In this document: positions 25,340 to 35,263 of the stretch, piece by piece
How positions within the stretch are numbered: the stretch's first letter is position 1
Layout: each line of letters opens with the position of its first letter
Source of the DNA: Thermoflexales bacterium
GTDB lineage: Bacteria; Chloroflexota; Anaerolineae; B4-G1; DUEL01
Assembly: GCA_014360895.1 (NCBI GenBank)
Contig: JACIWQ010000015.1
Location: 1-42,390, forward strand
Direction: 5' to 3'
Length of the DNA: 42,390 nt
Notes under the pieces: model-generated
What the model saw: the letters and a program-made list of their open reading frames with translations, nothing else
Told to the model about the DNA's origin: nothing
Database searches by the model: none
Made by a program: the position numbers and the translations under genes

Positions 25340-25441
25340 ATGTCCGCTGTAAAGTCACAAACTGTGTCTATTGAAACCATAGAGCGTGACCCAAGATACT
25401 GGCTGGAGCAACTCCTGGCTGGGAAAACGCTCACTAATTGA
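25340..25441 (+). pseudogene. Truncated Phd/YefM-like antitoxin fragment in the atpA leader
   Basis: A 33-codon frame resembles the N-terminus of Phd/YefM-type antitoxins: [12 protein letters not shown], then [12 protein letters not shown], where intact proteins continue with a segment like TIVKGGKPIAEI. Here it stops at TGA after Thr-Asn. GGGAG lies ten bases before ATG 25340. The stop codon is 7 bp before the AGGAGG of atpA, so if translated it could couple to atpA. A decayed toxin-antitoxin insertion is the simplest reading. A functional short upstream frame is the alternative. The rest of 25125-25460 shows only the promoter. Confidence 0.55.
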
Positions 25442-25460
25442 ATTTATCAGGAGGCCGCTC

Positions 25461-27113
25461 ATGCCCAATCCCGAACTGGAAACCATCGCCACCACCCTGC
25501 TGGAACGGCTTCAGCAATTCCAGCCTGTCGTCGTCACCGAAGATGTCGGCACCGTTATGGAGGTCGGGGACGGTATTGCCCGTGTCTCCGGACTCTCCAC
25601 CGTCCAGATGAGCGAACTGGTCACCTTCCCCGACGGCACTATGGGAATGGCCTTCAACCTGGAGGTGGATAACGTCGGCATCATCATTATGGGCGATTAT
25701 ACGAACATCCGGGAGGGCGACCTGGTCCGCCGGACCGGGCGCATCGTCTCCGTGCCGGTGGGGGAGGCCCTGCTGGGCCGGGTCGTGGACGCGCTGGGCC
25801 GCCCCATTGACGGCAAGGGCCCCATCCGCGCCGACAAGTACCGCCCCATTGAGCGCATCGCGCCCGGCGTCGTCATGCGCCAGAACGTGGACACCCCCGT
25901 CCAGACCGGCATCAAGGCCATAGACGCGATGATCCCCATCGGCCGGGGCCAGCGGGAACTCATCATCGGCGACCGGCAGACGGGCAAGACCGCCATTGCC
26001 ATAGACACCATCATCAACCAGAAAGGGAAAGACCTCTACTGTATCTATGTCGCCATCGGGCAGAAGCGGGCCCAGATTCGGCAGGTCGTGGCGACGCTGG
26101 AGCGATACGGCGCGATGGAACACACCATCGTCGTGGCGGCCTCGGCTTCGGAACCGGCCGCGCTCCAGTACATCGCCCCCTACGCGGGCTGCGCGATGGG
26201 CGAGGAGTTTATGGAGATGGGCCGGGACGCCCTGGTCGTCTACGATGACCTCTCCAAGCACGCCTGGGCCTACCGGCAGGTGAGCCTGCTTCTGCGCCGT
26301 CCGCCGGGCCGGGAGGCCTACCCCGGCGACATCTTCTACCTCCACTCCCGCCTGCTGGAGCGGGCCGCGCGCCTGGCGAACCACTGGATCATCGTCCCCA
26401 AGGACGCCCCGGAGGGCGTGATGGAGGGGGTGGACGGCCAGGTCTACATCGGCCCGCTGGGCAAAGAGCGCGCGGAGGAGAAACTGAAGGAACTGGGGGA
26501 TGGATACGAAATCCGCAAGAAGCCCGGCACCGGCGGGAGCCTGACCGCGCTCCCCATCGTGGAGACCCTGCTGGGCGACGTCACCGCCTACATCCCGACC
26601 AACGTCATCTCCATCACCGACGGCCAGATTTACCTGGAGACGGACCTCTTCAACGCCGGGATCCGCCCCGCCATCAACGTGGGCATCTCCGTCTCCCGCG
26701 TCGGCGGCGACGCGCAGACGAAGGCCATGAAGCAGGTCGCGGGCGGCCTGCGGCTGGATATGGCCAGTTACCAGGAACTGGCCGCCTTCGCCCAGTTGGG
26801 CTCTGAACTGGATGAGGCCACCCAGCGGAAACTGGACCGGGGCCGCCGCCTGACGGAAATCCTCAAGCAGCCCCAGTACGAGCCGGTCCCGCTGGAGGAG
26901 CAGGTGATGATTATCTATGCGGGCACCAAGGGCTACGTAGACCGCGTGCCGGTGGCGAAGGTCCGGGAGTACGAGCGGGCGTTTCTGAACTTTATGCGGA
27001 CGATGCACCCAGAGGTGGGCGCGGACATTGCGGCCCGCAAGGCCATCACCCCGGAGACCGAGGAGGCCCTGAAGGCCGCGCTGGAGGAATTCAACCGGCG
27101 TTGGACGCCCTGA
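25461..27113 (+). CDS. atpA: F1Fo ATP synthase subunit alpha
   Basis: The 550-residue alpha subunit of the F1 head is non-catalytic and nucleotide-binding. It has the P-loop [42 protein letters not shown] and the C-terminal signature [28 protein letters not shown] 25461 follows CAGGAGG by six bases, and homology starts there. The N-terminal helix [16 protein letters not shown], which in other species docks with the delta N-terminal domain, is present even though that delta domain is missing from the b-delta fusion in this window. It leads a plus-strand unit atpA-atpG-atpD-atpC separated from the Fo genes. Confidence 0.98.
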   Translation: MPNPELETIATTLLERLQQFQPVVVTEDVGTVMEVGDGIARVSGLSTVQMSELVTFPDGTMGMAFNLEVDNVGIIIMGDYTNIREGDLVRRTGRIVSVPVGEALLGRVVDALGRPIDGKGPIRADKYRPIERIAPGVVMRQNVDTPVQTGIKAIDAMIPIGRGQRELIIGDRQTGKTAIAIDTIINQKGKDLYCIYVAIGQKRAQIRQVVATLERYGAMEHTIVVAASASEPAALQYIAPYAGCAMGEEFMEMGRDALVVYDDLSKHAWAYRQVSLLLRRPPGREAYPGDIFYLHSRLLERAARLANHWIIVPKDAPEGVMEGVDGQVYIGPLGKERAEEKLKELGDGYEIRKKPGTGGSLTALPIVETLLGDVTAYIPTNVISITDGQIYLETDLFNAGIRPAINVGISVSRVGGDAQTKAMKQVAGGLRLDMASYQELAAFAQLGSELDEATQRKLDRGRRLTEILKQPQYEPVPLEEQVMIIYAGTKGYVDRVPVAKVREYERAFLNFMRTMHPEVGADIAARKAITPETEEALKAALEEFNRRWTP

Positions 27114-27141
27114 CCGGGCAAATAACGTGGTGGGGTTTTTT

Positions 27142-27204
27142 AACCGCAAAGAACGCAGAGGGTGCAAAGAGTTTTAAATTTTTCTCTCTGCGTCCTTTGC
27201 GGTT
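27142..27204. repeat. Long inverted repeat between atpA and atpG
   Basis: AACCGCAAAGAACGCAGAG (27142-27160) and CTCTGCGTCCTTTGCGGTT (27186-27204) are inverted copies with one mismatch, and TTTT follows the second arm. It could act as a partial terminator or an mRNA-processing hairpin. The sequence resembles a dispersed CTCTGCGTTCTTTGCGG repeat; a degenerate relative is seen near 35180. Confidence 0.75.
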
Positions 27205-27257
27205 TTACACTGGAAGAAACGCCGGAAGCAGGCGAATCGTGCGGAGGCCTACAGCAT

Positions 27258-28172
27258 ATGGAGACGTTACGGGAAATCCGCCGACGCATCCGCAGCGTCC
27301 AGAACCTGGCCCAGATGACCCGCGCGATGGAGGCGGTCTCCGCCTCCAAAGTGCAGAAGGCCCAGGCGGCCGTCCTGGCGACCCGCCCCTACGCCCACCG
27401 GGCCTGGGAGGTCATCGTCAATCTCTCGGGCGTGCGGGGCATCCCCCTGCACCCGCTCCTGACTGTCCGGGAGCCGGTCCGCTCTGTGATGATGGTCGTT
27501 TTTACCAGCGACCGGGGGCTCTGCGGCGCGTACAACCACAACGTGGTCCGTGCGGCCACCGACTACGCCCGGCGGCTGGGCGTGCCGGTACGCTACGTCG
27601 CCGTGGGCAAGCGAGGGCGGAACATCCTCTGGCGGCTGCGCGCGCCGCTCGTGGCCCAGTTCTCCGGCCTGCCAGCTGTCCCCCGCCTGGCCGACATCAC
27701 CGCCATCGCCCGGCTGGCCATAGACGAATTCCTTTCCGGCGAGGTGGACGCTGTCTTACTGGCCTACACTGACTTCATCAACCTGCTCCGCCAGCGCCCC
27801 GTGGTGAAACGGCTATTGCCCCTGCGTCCTACCCGGCTGGACGAACAAGCGGTCAGCGAATATGTGGTGGATATGAAGCCTGCGCGGGTAACGGATTACA
27901 TCTACGAGCCGTCGCCGGAGGCGTTGCTGGAAGTCGTCCTGCCCCGCTTCATTGAACTGCAGGTCTACCAGGCCGCGCTGGAGGCAGCGGCCAGTGAGCA
28001 CGCGGCCCGCCGGGCGGCGATGCGCAATGCCACCGATAATGCCGAAGAACTCATCCGGGACCTGACCATTCTCCGCAACAAGGCCCGCCAGCACGCCATT
28101 ACCAAAGAGTTGCTGGACATCGCCGGCGGCGCGGAGGCCCTGCGGCAACTGCAGGGAGAGATGGTTTTGTGA
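27258..28172 (+). CDS. atpG: F1Fo ATP synthase subunit gamma
   Basis: The 304-residue central rotor shaft subunit. The N-terminal helix METLREIRRRIRSVQNLAQMTRAMEAVSASKV and the C-terminal helix AMRNATDNAEELIRDLTILRNKARQHAITKELLDIAGGAEAL are the two coiled-coil strands that turn inside the alpha-beta ring. VFTSDRGLCGAYNHNV is the conserved core motif. ATG 27258 is chosen from homology; GCGGAGG lies ten bases upstream. A 144-bp gap with a long inverted repeat separates it from atpA. The stop codon is followed after 14 bp by a toxin-antitoxin remnant, not directly by atpD. Confidence 0.97.
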   Translation: METLREIRRRIRSVQNLAQMTRAMEAVSASKVQKAQAAVLATRPYAHRAWEVIVNLSGVRGIPLHPLLTVREPVRSVMMVVFTSDRGLCGAYNHNVVRAATDYARRLGVPVRYVAVGKRGRNILWRLRAPLVAQFSGLPAVPRLADITAIARLAIDEFLSGEVDAVLLAYTDFINLLRQRPVVKRLLPLRPTRLDEQAVSEYVVDMKPARVTDYIYEPSPEALLEVVLPRFIELQVYQAALEAAASEHAARRAAMRNATDNAEELIRDLTILRNKARQHAITKELLDIAGGAEALRQLQGEMVL

Positions 28173-28186
28173 TGGGGGAGGGATGT

Positions 28187-28405
28187 ATGAGACCTGATAT
28201 TCGCATAGATAAGGACGTTCTCCAACTTGATCTCTCCGTTCTTCCTGAGAATTTGCAGGACTTTCTCAGACGGGTAAGAAACGGCGAGACCATCGTCATT
28301 CTGGAATCCGGCGAGCCGATTGCCGAGATTCGGCCACCAGATAGTTTTCGCAAACGTCCATTTGGACTATGTGCCGGAGAATTTCGGGTGCCGGACGACT
28401 TTTAA
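28187..28405 (+). CDS. Phd/YefM-type antitoxin-like protein, probably a decayed module
   Basis: A 72-residue protein with IRIDKDVLQLDLSVL-ENLQDFLRRVRNGETIVILESGEPIAEI, the fold of Phd/YefM antitoxins that repress their own operon and block a partner toxin. It ends with KRPFGLCAGEFRVPDDF, where intact relatives continue for about ten residues. GGGGGAGGG precedes ATG 28187. It lies 14 bp after atpG and directly before a PIN toxin fragment, so it may still be expressed with the ATP synthase genes. The lower GC content compared with atp genes suggests acquisition. Confidence 0.7.
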   Translation: MRPDIRIDKDVLQLDLSVLPENLQDFLRRVRNGETIVILESGEPIAEIRPPDSFRKRPFGLCAGEFRVPDDF

Positions 28406-29972
<1,567 letters not shown>

Positions 29973-30006
29973 ATGGCTTGTGAGGGAAGAAAATAGGAGA
30001 AGAGGT

Positions 30007-30435
30007 ATGGGCTTCCAACTGGACATCGTGACCCCTGAGAAGCAACTTTTCAGCGGCGAGGTGGATTCCGTTCTGCTTCCCGGCGCGGAGGGGGAACTGG
30101 GCATCCTGCCACGGCATGCGCCGCTCTTGACCGCCCTGACAATAGGGGAACTGGTGGCCCGGCGGGGGGAGGAGGAACTCCTCTTTGCCATCCACGGGGG
30201 CTTCGCCCAAGTCCTCCCGGATCGGGTGATTGTTCTGGCGGACATGGGGGAACGGGCCGAGGAAGTGGACGCTGCCAGAGCCGAACAGGCCCGCCGGGAG
30301 GCGGAGGAACTCCTGAAGAAAGAGCCGCCCCCAGAGGCGCGCGCGGAAGCCCTCATGGCCTTGCGCAAGGCCCAACTGCGCCTGAAAGTTGCCCGGCGTC
30401 AGCGTCCCCATCGCCCTCCCGAAGAACACTCATAG
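30007..30435 (+). CDS. atpC: F1Fo ATP synthase subunit epsilon
   Basis: The 142-residue epsilon subunit of the rotor. The N-terminal beta-sandwich [42 protein letters not shown] is diagnostic. The C-terminal helical pair ([21 protein letters not shown], then [16 protein letters not shown]) is full-length and could give ATP-regulated inhibition. AGGAGA is six bases before ATG 30007. It is the last F1 gene, followed by a heptamer array and the mreB-like gene. Confidence 0.95.
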   Translation: MGFQLDIVTPEKQLFSGEVDSVLLPGAEGELGILPRHAPLLTALTIGELVARRGEEELLFAIHGGFAQVLPDRVIVLADMGERAEEVDAARAEQARREAEELLKKEPPPEARAEALMALRKAQLRLKVARRQRPHRPPEEHS

Positions 30436-30442
30436 CCTGCGC

Positions 30443-30505
30443 CTCACGTTTCACGTTTCACGTTTCACGCTTCACGTTTCACGTTTCACTTTTCACGTTT
30501 TCACT
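30443..30505. repeat. Heptamer tandem array, TTCACGT units
   Basis: Eight to nine 7-bp units (TTCACGT, with TTCACGC and TTCACTT variants) between atpC and the mreB-like gene. It is the inverse-orientation relative of the 24000-24076 array. Confidence 0.85.
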
Positions 30506-30518
30506 TGAGGAGGCCAAC

Positions 30519-31529
30519 TTGCCAGGCAAAGAAATGGGTATTGATCTGGGCACCGTCAACGTCCTGGTCTACGTGCGGGGCCAGGGCGTGGTCCTGCAGG
30601 AACCGTCGGTAGTAGCAGTCTCGGTCCACGAGCGCAAAATCATTGCCGTTGGTGAGGAGGCCCGGGCCATGCTGGGCCGTACCCCGGGCACTCTGGAGGT
30701 CGTCCGCCCGCTGAGAGACGGCGTCATTGCCAACTACACCGTCACGGAGCGGATGCTCCGCTATTTCATCCGCAAGGCGGGCGGAGCGTCCTGGCTCTTC
30801 CGCCCCCGGGTGATGATTAGCGTCCCCTACGGGGTGACCAGTGTGGAGCGACGGGCGGTCCGGGAGGCCGCACTGGATGCCGGTGCCGGCCGGGCCCATC
30901 TGATCCCCGAGCCGCTGGCGGCAGCCATTGGGGCAGGCCTGCCGGTGGACACTCCTTCAGGGAATATGGTGGTGGACCTGGGCGGCGGAGCCAGCGAGGC
31001 CGCCGTCATTGCGATGAACGGCATCGTCGTCGCCAACTCCGTCCGCGTGGGCGGCCTGCGGCTGGATGAGGCCATCATCGCCTACGTCCGCCGCAAGTAC
31101 AACCTGCTCATCGGTCAGCCGACGGCAGAGGAAGTCAAAATCCGCATCGGCAGCGCGCTCCCGCTGGACCCTCCGCTGAAGATGGAAGTCCAGGGACGGG
31201 ACCAGGTGACGGGGTTGCCGCGCATCGTGACTCTGAGTTCGGATGAAGTGACGGAGGCGATCAACGAGCCACTGATGGCGATGATGGGGGTCATCAAGGG
31301 GGTGCTGGAGCGTACCCCACCGGAACTGGCGTCGGATATCATTGAGCGGGGCATCGCGCTGGTGGGCGGGACAGCCCTTCTGCGCAAAATAGATGAACTG
31401 GTCACCCGGGAGACGGGAGTGCCGGCCTGGGTGGCTGAAGCGCCGATGGCCTGCGTGGCCATGGGAGCCGGGAAGGCCCTGGAGCAATACGAAACTCTCC
31501 GGCGCAGCGTGCCGGACATGGACGCGTAG
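30519..31529 (+). CDS. mreB: MreB-like actin homologue
   Basis: The 336-residue bacterial actin forms filaments under the membrane that guide wall synthesis and rod shape. It shows the nucleotide-binding motifs [12 protein letters not shown] (phosphate 1), [15 protein letters not shown] (phosphate 2) and [15 protein letters not shown] (adenosine). [21 protein letters not shown] and [15 protein letters not shown] are typical. The start is TTG 30519, because GAGGAGG lies five bases before it; the first ATG (30534) is too far from that site. MreC/MreD are not adjacent. The terminator hairpin at 31549-31587 closes the unit. Confidence 0.92.
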   Translation: MPGKEMGIDLGTVNVLVYVRGQGVVLQEPSVVAVSVHERKIIAVGEEARAMLGRTPGTLEVVRPLRDGVIANYTVTERMLRYFIRKAGGASWLFRPRVMISVPYGVTSVERRAVREAALDAGAGRAHLIPEPLAAAIGAGLPVDTPSGNMVVDLGGGASEAAVIAMNGIVVANSVRVGGLRLDEAIIAYVRRKYNLLIGQPTAEEVKIRIGSALPLDPPLKMEVQGRDQVTGLPRIVTLSSDEVTEAINEPLMAMMGVIKGVLERTPPELASDIIERGIALVGGTALLRKIDELVTRETGVPAWVAEAPMACVAMGAGKALEQYETLRRSVPDMDA

Positions 31530-31548
31530 GGTCTCACAACCCTGTATC

Positions 31549-31588
31549 AAAGGAGGGACGGGCAGCAAAGCCGCCCGTCCCTCCTTTT
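31549..31588 (+). terminator. Terminator after the mreB-like gene
   Basis: The arms AAAGGAGGGACGGGC (31549-31563) and GCCCGTCCCTCCTTT (31573-31587) form a perfect 15-bp stem with a 9-base loop and end in TTTT. It ends the plus-strand F1/mreB unit. Confidence 0.9.
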
Positions 31589-31689
31589 CCCCGCCCGGAT
31601 GTTCTGACAAACGCTCTACCCTCTCTCCGCTGCCCCTGTGATTTGGGTTGCCTCTCTTTTGCAGGATGGCAGGGCTTCGGTTCCGGGTG

Positions 31690-31848
31690 CTACCCCCCAC
31701 CCGGCACACTATCGGCCACTTTTGAGAACACCTGGCTGAGTTGGGTGCCGATCAGAGAGAGAACGATTACAACGACAATCGCTACGAGAACGAGGATTAA
31801 CCCATACTCTACCAGGCCCTGCCCATCCTCCTGGGGCAGATATATCAT
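31690..31848 (-). CDS. Flp-type pilin
   Basis: The 52-residue small pilin of the Flp/Fap family has the signature EDGQGLVEYGLILVLVAIVVVIVLSL: the processing region is before the conserved Gly-x3-Glu-Tyr, followed by one hydrophobic helix. Such pilins are cut by a TadV/CpaA peptidase and assembled by a Tad secretion system for adhesion. GGGGGTGAGCACT precedes ATG 31848, and an upstream promoter is visible. No tad assembly gene is nearby, so this is an orphan pilin gene in a small island between the convergent ATP-synthase units. Confidence 0.85.
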   Translation of the reverse strand: MIYLPQEDGQGLVEYGLILVLVAIVVVIVLSLIGTQLSQVFSKVADSVPGGG

Positions 31849-31922
31849 AGTGCTCACCCCCTTTCTCCCCACGAATGAAACGATCCCATCCGCCGAGCTA
31901 TCGGCCAGAGGGCTCTGCCTTA

Positions 31923-31950
31923 CTTATACCACAAAACGGACTCCTTTCAA
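31923..31950 (-). promoter_or_regulatory. Promoter of the Flp pilin gene
   Basis: On the minus strand, TTGAAA (31945-31950), a 16-bp spacer and TATAAG (31923-31928), about 75 bp upstream of the pilin start. Confidence 0.65.
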
Positions 31951-31997
31951 TAGCCCAGAAGTACCGTTCTTCGCAATCCTGCTCGCTATAAACGCAA

Positions 31998-32029
31998 ACA
32001 GGGGGCAACTACCAGAGGTTGCCCCCTGT
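31998..32029 (-). terminator. Hairpin after the Fo operon
   Basis: A 12-bp stem (ACAGGGGGCAAC with GTTGCCCCCTGT) lies 28 bp beyond the stop of the b-delta fusion gene. On the minus strand it is followed by a T-rich TTGCGTTTATA, so it probably ends the nuo/Fo transcript. Confidence 0.65.
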
Positions 32030-32057
32030 GATCCGTAAGTAGGACGAAAAGCCGCGG

Positions 32058-32801
32058 CTACTCCGCCAGCGCCCGGCGCATCTGCTCCAGTTGGGCCGCG
32101 AAACTGCCGTCCACCACCCGGTCGCCGACGCGGACCACCAGCCCACCCAGCACTGCCGGGTCCACCCGGAAGACGACCTCAGGCTCCCGGCCCAGCCGGG
32201 CGGCCAGTTCCCGCCGCACCACGGAGGCCTCCGCCTCCGTCAGCGGGACCGCGCTGGTGACCACCACCGGCCCCTCGGCAGGCCCCATCTCCTCGGGCAG
32301 AATCTCCACCCGACCCGCGCGCACTCCGCTGAAGAACTCCGCCACCAGCGCGCGCTGCCGCTGTTCGTCCAGCGCCTCGCCCACCAGTTTGTGCGCCGCG
32401 GCCATCGCCAGAGCGACAATCTGCTCTCGCATCTGGCCCAGGAGTTGCGCCCGCTCGGCCTCCGCCTCCTCCCGGGCCGTCGCGCGGATGCGCTCCGCCT
32501 CCTCCCGCGCCTGAGCCAGGAGTTTCTCCCGCTCCTCCTGGGCCCGCCGTCGGGCCTCGGCGACCAGCCCTTCCGCCTCCGCGCGGGCCCGCGCCAGGAT
32601 CTCCTCCCGCTCCGCCTCTATCCGGGCCCGGGCCTCCTCCGCCGCGCGCGCGTCCTCCAGCCCCTTCTGAATCCGCTCCTGCCGCTCCTTCAGAATGCGC
32701 TGGATGGGCTTATACCCGACGGCGTTCAGGATGAACAGCAGCAAGAGAAAGACAATGATCTGGCTCAGCAGCATCCAGGGATTGATCCCCAACGCCTCCA
32801 C
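32058..32801 (-). CDS. atpF: ATP synthase b subunit fused to the delta C-terminal domain
   Basis: The 247-residue peripheral-stalk protein has one N-terminal membrane helix (about residues 9-30) and then a long charged coiled coil, ending in the usual b tail VALAMAAAHKLVGEALDEQ. A further 70 residues (about 178-247) match the C-terminal domain of delta/OSCP: VVVTSAVPLTEAE, RLGREPEVVFRVDP, LGGLVVRVGDRVVDGS. The six-helix N-terminal delta domain that caps the alpha subunits is absent, and no separate atpH occurs in the window. The start is GTG 32801, supported by AAGGAGGCCAGC, which overlaps the atpE stop. Mycobacterial b-delta fusions carry a full delta, so this truncated form differs. Confidence 0.88.
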   Translation of the reverse strand: MEALGINPWMLLSQIIVFLLLLFILNAVGYKPIQRILKERQERIQKGLEDARAAEEARARIEAEREEILARARAEAEGLVAEARRRAQEEREKLLAQAREEAERIRATAREEAEAERAQLLGQMREQIVALAMAAAHKLVGEALDEQRQRALVAEFFSGVRAGRVEILPEEMGPAEGPVVVTSAVPLTEAEASVVRRELAARLGREPEVVFRVDPAVLGGLVVRVGDRVVDGSFAAQLEQMRRALAE

Positions 32802-32811
32802 GCTGGCCTCC

Positions 32812-33114
<303 letters not shown>

Positions 33115-33120
33115 ACTCCG

Positions 33121-34056
33121 TTAATGATGCTCCCCGTGCCCCGCCGTCGCCACGGCGGTGAAGGCCGCGGTCAGCATCGTGAAGACCAATGCCTGGACCG
33201 CGCCCACGAACACCTCCAGAATGTAGAAGGCCACCGGCACCACGAACGGCAATAGCGACGTGATCACCAACAGCAGAACCATCCCGGCAAAGATATTGCC
33301 GAACAACCGGAAACTGAAGGAGATGATTTTGGTGAACTCGCTCAGCGTCTCCAACAGGCCCACCAGGAAGTTCATAATCCCCATAATGCCGCCCCGGGTC
33401 AGGGCCTTGATGTTGATGAAGCGATAGAAGTACCCCCACCCCAGCGCCTGAACGCCGTAGACCTGGGTCATAAAGACCGAAATCAGCGCCAGCGCCAGCG
33501 GGACGTTCAGGTCCGTGTTGGCCGCCCGCAGGTAGGGGACCAGCGTGTATTCGCCCTTCTCGTGGGTCAGAAATACCAGGGGCCCCACATGCCGGACCGC
33601 GTGCCCTTCCCCTTCGTGGACGTGCTCTATCAGGCCAACGGTGTCAAAGCCCGGAAAGAGTTCAATCCAGTTGGCGACCAGGATGAACAGGAAGAAGGTG
33701 ATGAGCAGCGGGAGCATCTTCTCTGCCCGCTCCCCCACAATGCCGCGCAGGAAGTTGGCGAGGAACTCGTAGATGGTTTCCATAAGGTTCTGCAGCCCCC
33801 GCGGCACCATCGCCTCCGGCCGTCCGGCGCGGATGTGCCGGGTACCCGCCGCGAAGAGGCCGATGAGAACGAGGTCCGCGATGATGACCCCCAGCAGCGT
33901 GTTGGGCACCCGGATCGGTCCTACCGGGAAGGTCTCCGGCGCCATCTGGATATGCGGCTGGACCACCCACTTCTGCCCGAATGGGCCGATGACGCACGAG
34001 AACACGCACAGCCCGATCAGCGCAATCACCAGCAGAATTTTGCCGACTCGTTTCAT
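33121..34056 (-). CDS. atpB: ATP synthase Fo subunit a
   Basis: The 311-residue membrane subunit forms the proton half-channels beside the c-ring. The essential Arg lies in IISFSFRLFGNIFAGMV, and ETLSEFTKIIS precedes it as usual. The N-terminal region has a hydrophobic segment, then PETFPVGPIRVPNTLLGVIIADLVL and the conserved LLITFFLFILVANWIELFPGF. A periplasmic-type loop HVHEGEGHAVRH is His-rich. GGAGGTGGTG precedes ATG 34056. The unit order atpI-like, atpB, atpE, atpF is normal, but it is separated from the F1 genes and convergent with them. Confidence 0.96.
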   Translation of the reverse strand: MKRVGKILLVIALIGLCVFSCVIGPFGQKWVVQPHIQMAPETFPVGPIRVPNTLLGVIIADLVLIGLFAAGTRHIRAGRPEAMVPRGLQNLMETIYEFLANFLRGIVGERAEKMLPLLITFFLFILVANWIELFPGFDTVGLIEHVHEGEGHAVRHVGPLVFLTHEKGEYTLVPYLRAANTDLNVPLALALISVFMTQVYGVQALGWGYFYRFINIKALTRGGIMGIMNFLVGLLETLSEFTKIISFSFRLFGNIFAGMVLLLVITSLLPFVVPVAFYILEVFVGAVQALVFTMLTAAFTAVATAGHGEHH

Positions 34057-34100
34057 CACCACCTCCGGGAAATATAGCGGACGCAGATGAACGCAGATAC

Positions 34101-34394
34101 TTACTCCTCTGCTCCCCCGTCCCCCTGCTTCTCCGCTTCCCTGCCCTGCTCACCGGGCGGATATGCGCGCCGGGCGGCGGAGAGGGCCAGCCGGACCACC
34201 AGGTAGAGGCTGACCGGGATGCTCGCCAGCACCAACCCCAGGGTGAACCAGGGCCTGGTCCCCAGGCGGTTATCCAGCCAGAGGCCCGCGCCCAGCGCCA
34301 GCAGGATGACCACGACGGTCAGGCAGCCGATCTGCGCGGCCGCCTCCGCCAGAAACGCCCCTTCGCGCCACCCCAACCCTTTCCGCTCGCTCAT
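34101..34394 (-). CDS. AtpI/AtpZ-like small membrane protein
   Basis: The 97-residue protein has two membrane helices (IGCLTVVVILLALGAGLWLD and WFTLGLVLASIPVSLYLVVRLAL) and a charged tail. The GLWLD-x-x-LGTRPWFTLGLVLAS pattern is that of AtpI/AtpZ family proteins encoded at the head of ATP-synthase operons, which help c-ring assembly and may carry Mg2+. The ATG 34394 overlaps the stop of the upstream nucleotidyltransferase gene as ATGA, so its translation appears coupled to a toxin-antitoxin gene. The 44-bp gap to atpB holds a copy of the ATCCGCG-type repeat in inverse orientation. Confidence 0.82.
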   Translation of the reverse strand: MSERKGLGWREGAFLAEAAAQIGCLTVVVILLALGAGLWLDNRLGTRPWFTLGLVLASIPVSLYLVVRLALSAARRAYPPGEQGREAEKQGDGGAEE

Positions 34395-34738
34395 CTCTCC
34401 TCCCGCCCCAGCGACACGCCCTCCACGATCGCCCTCGCCAGCCGGTTCCCTTCCGCCAGCATCCGGCCCAGTTCCTCCTGCGTGTAGACCAGCAGGTTCA
34501 CATCCAGCGGCAGGTCGGCGAAGTAGTCCACGAACGCGTCGGTCCGCTTCAAAAAGGGCTCCCCATCCCTGCTCAGGAGGATCGCCACATCCACATCGCT
34601 GCGAGGTGTGAAGTCCCCCCGGACGAAGGACCCGAAGAGCAACACGTCCTGGACCCTGGGATGTTCCCGCCGGATCCGGGCCGCGATCTCCTCAAGGCGC
34701 TGCCGGAGCGCCTCCGCGTCCACGGAGAGAATCTCCAC
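34391..34738 (-). CDS. MNT-type nucleotidyltransferase (antitoxin of a HEPN/MNT pair)
   Basis: About 115 residues of a minimal nucleotidyltransferase. The signature LLFGSFVRGDFTPRSDVDVAIL carries the GS motif and the paired Asp residues that bind metal. In HEPN/MNT systems this protein modifies or binds the HEPN toxin and neutralises it. The start is uncertain: GTG 34738 overlaps the end of the HEPN gene by 47 bp, and homology begins around DAEALRQRLEEIA. The stop overlaps the atpI-like start as ATGA. Confidence 0.8.
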   Translation of the reverse strand: MEILSVDAEALRQRLEEIAARIRREHPRVQDVLLFGSFVRGDFTPRSDVDVAILLSRDGEPFLKRTDAFVDYFADLPLDVNLLVYTQEELGRMLAEGNRLARAIVEGVSLGREER

Positions 34739-35108
34739 TCCATTGCAGAATTGCCTCCGCAGCACGGACGGCCTCCTGAGCCATCTCCTCGTCAAAATAC
34801 TCAAAAGGAGCCCCTTCCGGGAATCCGTTCGGATACCGCGCTTCCAGATAATAACGGGTCAGGACGCGGGCAAAAGCATAGAACTGGCTAGGCACCTCGT
34901 ACAATTCCCTCAGCCCCTGAAGCAGGGCTAAAATGGAATGCCCCCGCACCTCCAGGCCCTGATGCTCGTAGAGCGCCTTCAGGGCCTTTTCGGCGGCCTG
35001 CTGGGCAGCGAAGCAGGCCCACTCATAGTCCCCGGCCTCCAGCGCGTTTCGCGCGTGCCGGAGGTCCCGCTCCGCCTGCCGCATCCAGTCCATCGCCCGC
35101 CGAGGCAT
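34692..35108 (-). CDS. HEPN-domain protein (toxin of a HEPN/MNT pair)
   Basis: The 138-residue all-helical protein matches the HEPN family: WMRQAERDLRHARNALEAGDYEWACFAAQQAAEKALKAL, then GHSILALLQGL and TRYYLEARYPNG. HEPN toxins are usually RNases, but many of this subtype lack the classic R-x4-6-H site, and I do not see a clear one here. AAGGAGGCGAG precedes ATG 35108. It overlaps the nucleotidyltransferase frame. The 155-bp gap upstream contains short repeats such as CCTGGCGGCCTG but no gene. Confidence 0.82.
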   Translation of the reverse strand: MPRRAMDWMRQAERDLRHARNALEAGDYEWACFAAQQAAEKALKALYEHQGLEVRGHSILALLQGLRELYEVPSQFYAFARVLTRYYLEARYPNGFPEGAPFEYFDEEMAQEAVRAAEAILQWSGDSLRGRGGAPAAP

Positions 35109-35263
35109 CTCGCCTCCTTGACCACCCTCGCTTGCATCCCGCGTCCCGACAGACCTGGCGGCCTGGAAATTCAAACCCCCCGTGCTCTCTGCGTGTTCTG
35201 CGGTGCATTCTTACAGGCCTGGCGGCCTGCGCTATAAAATCCGCGCCTGTCCCTCCGCGTCTC

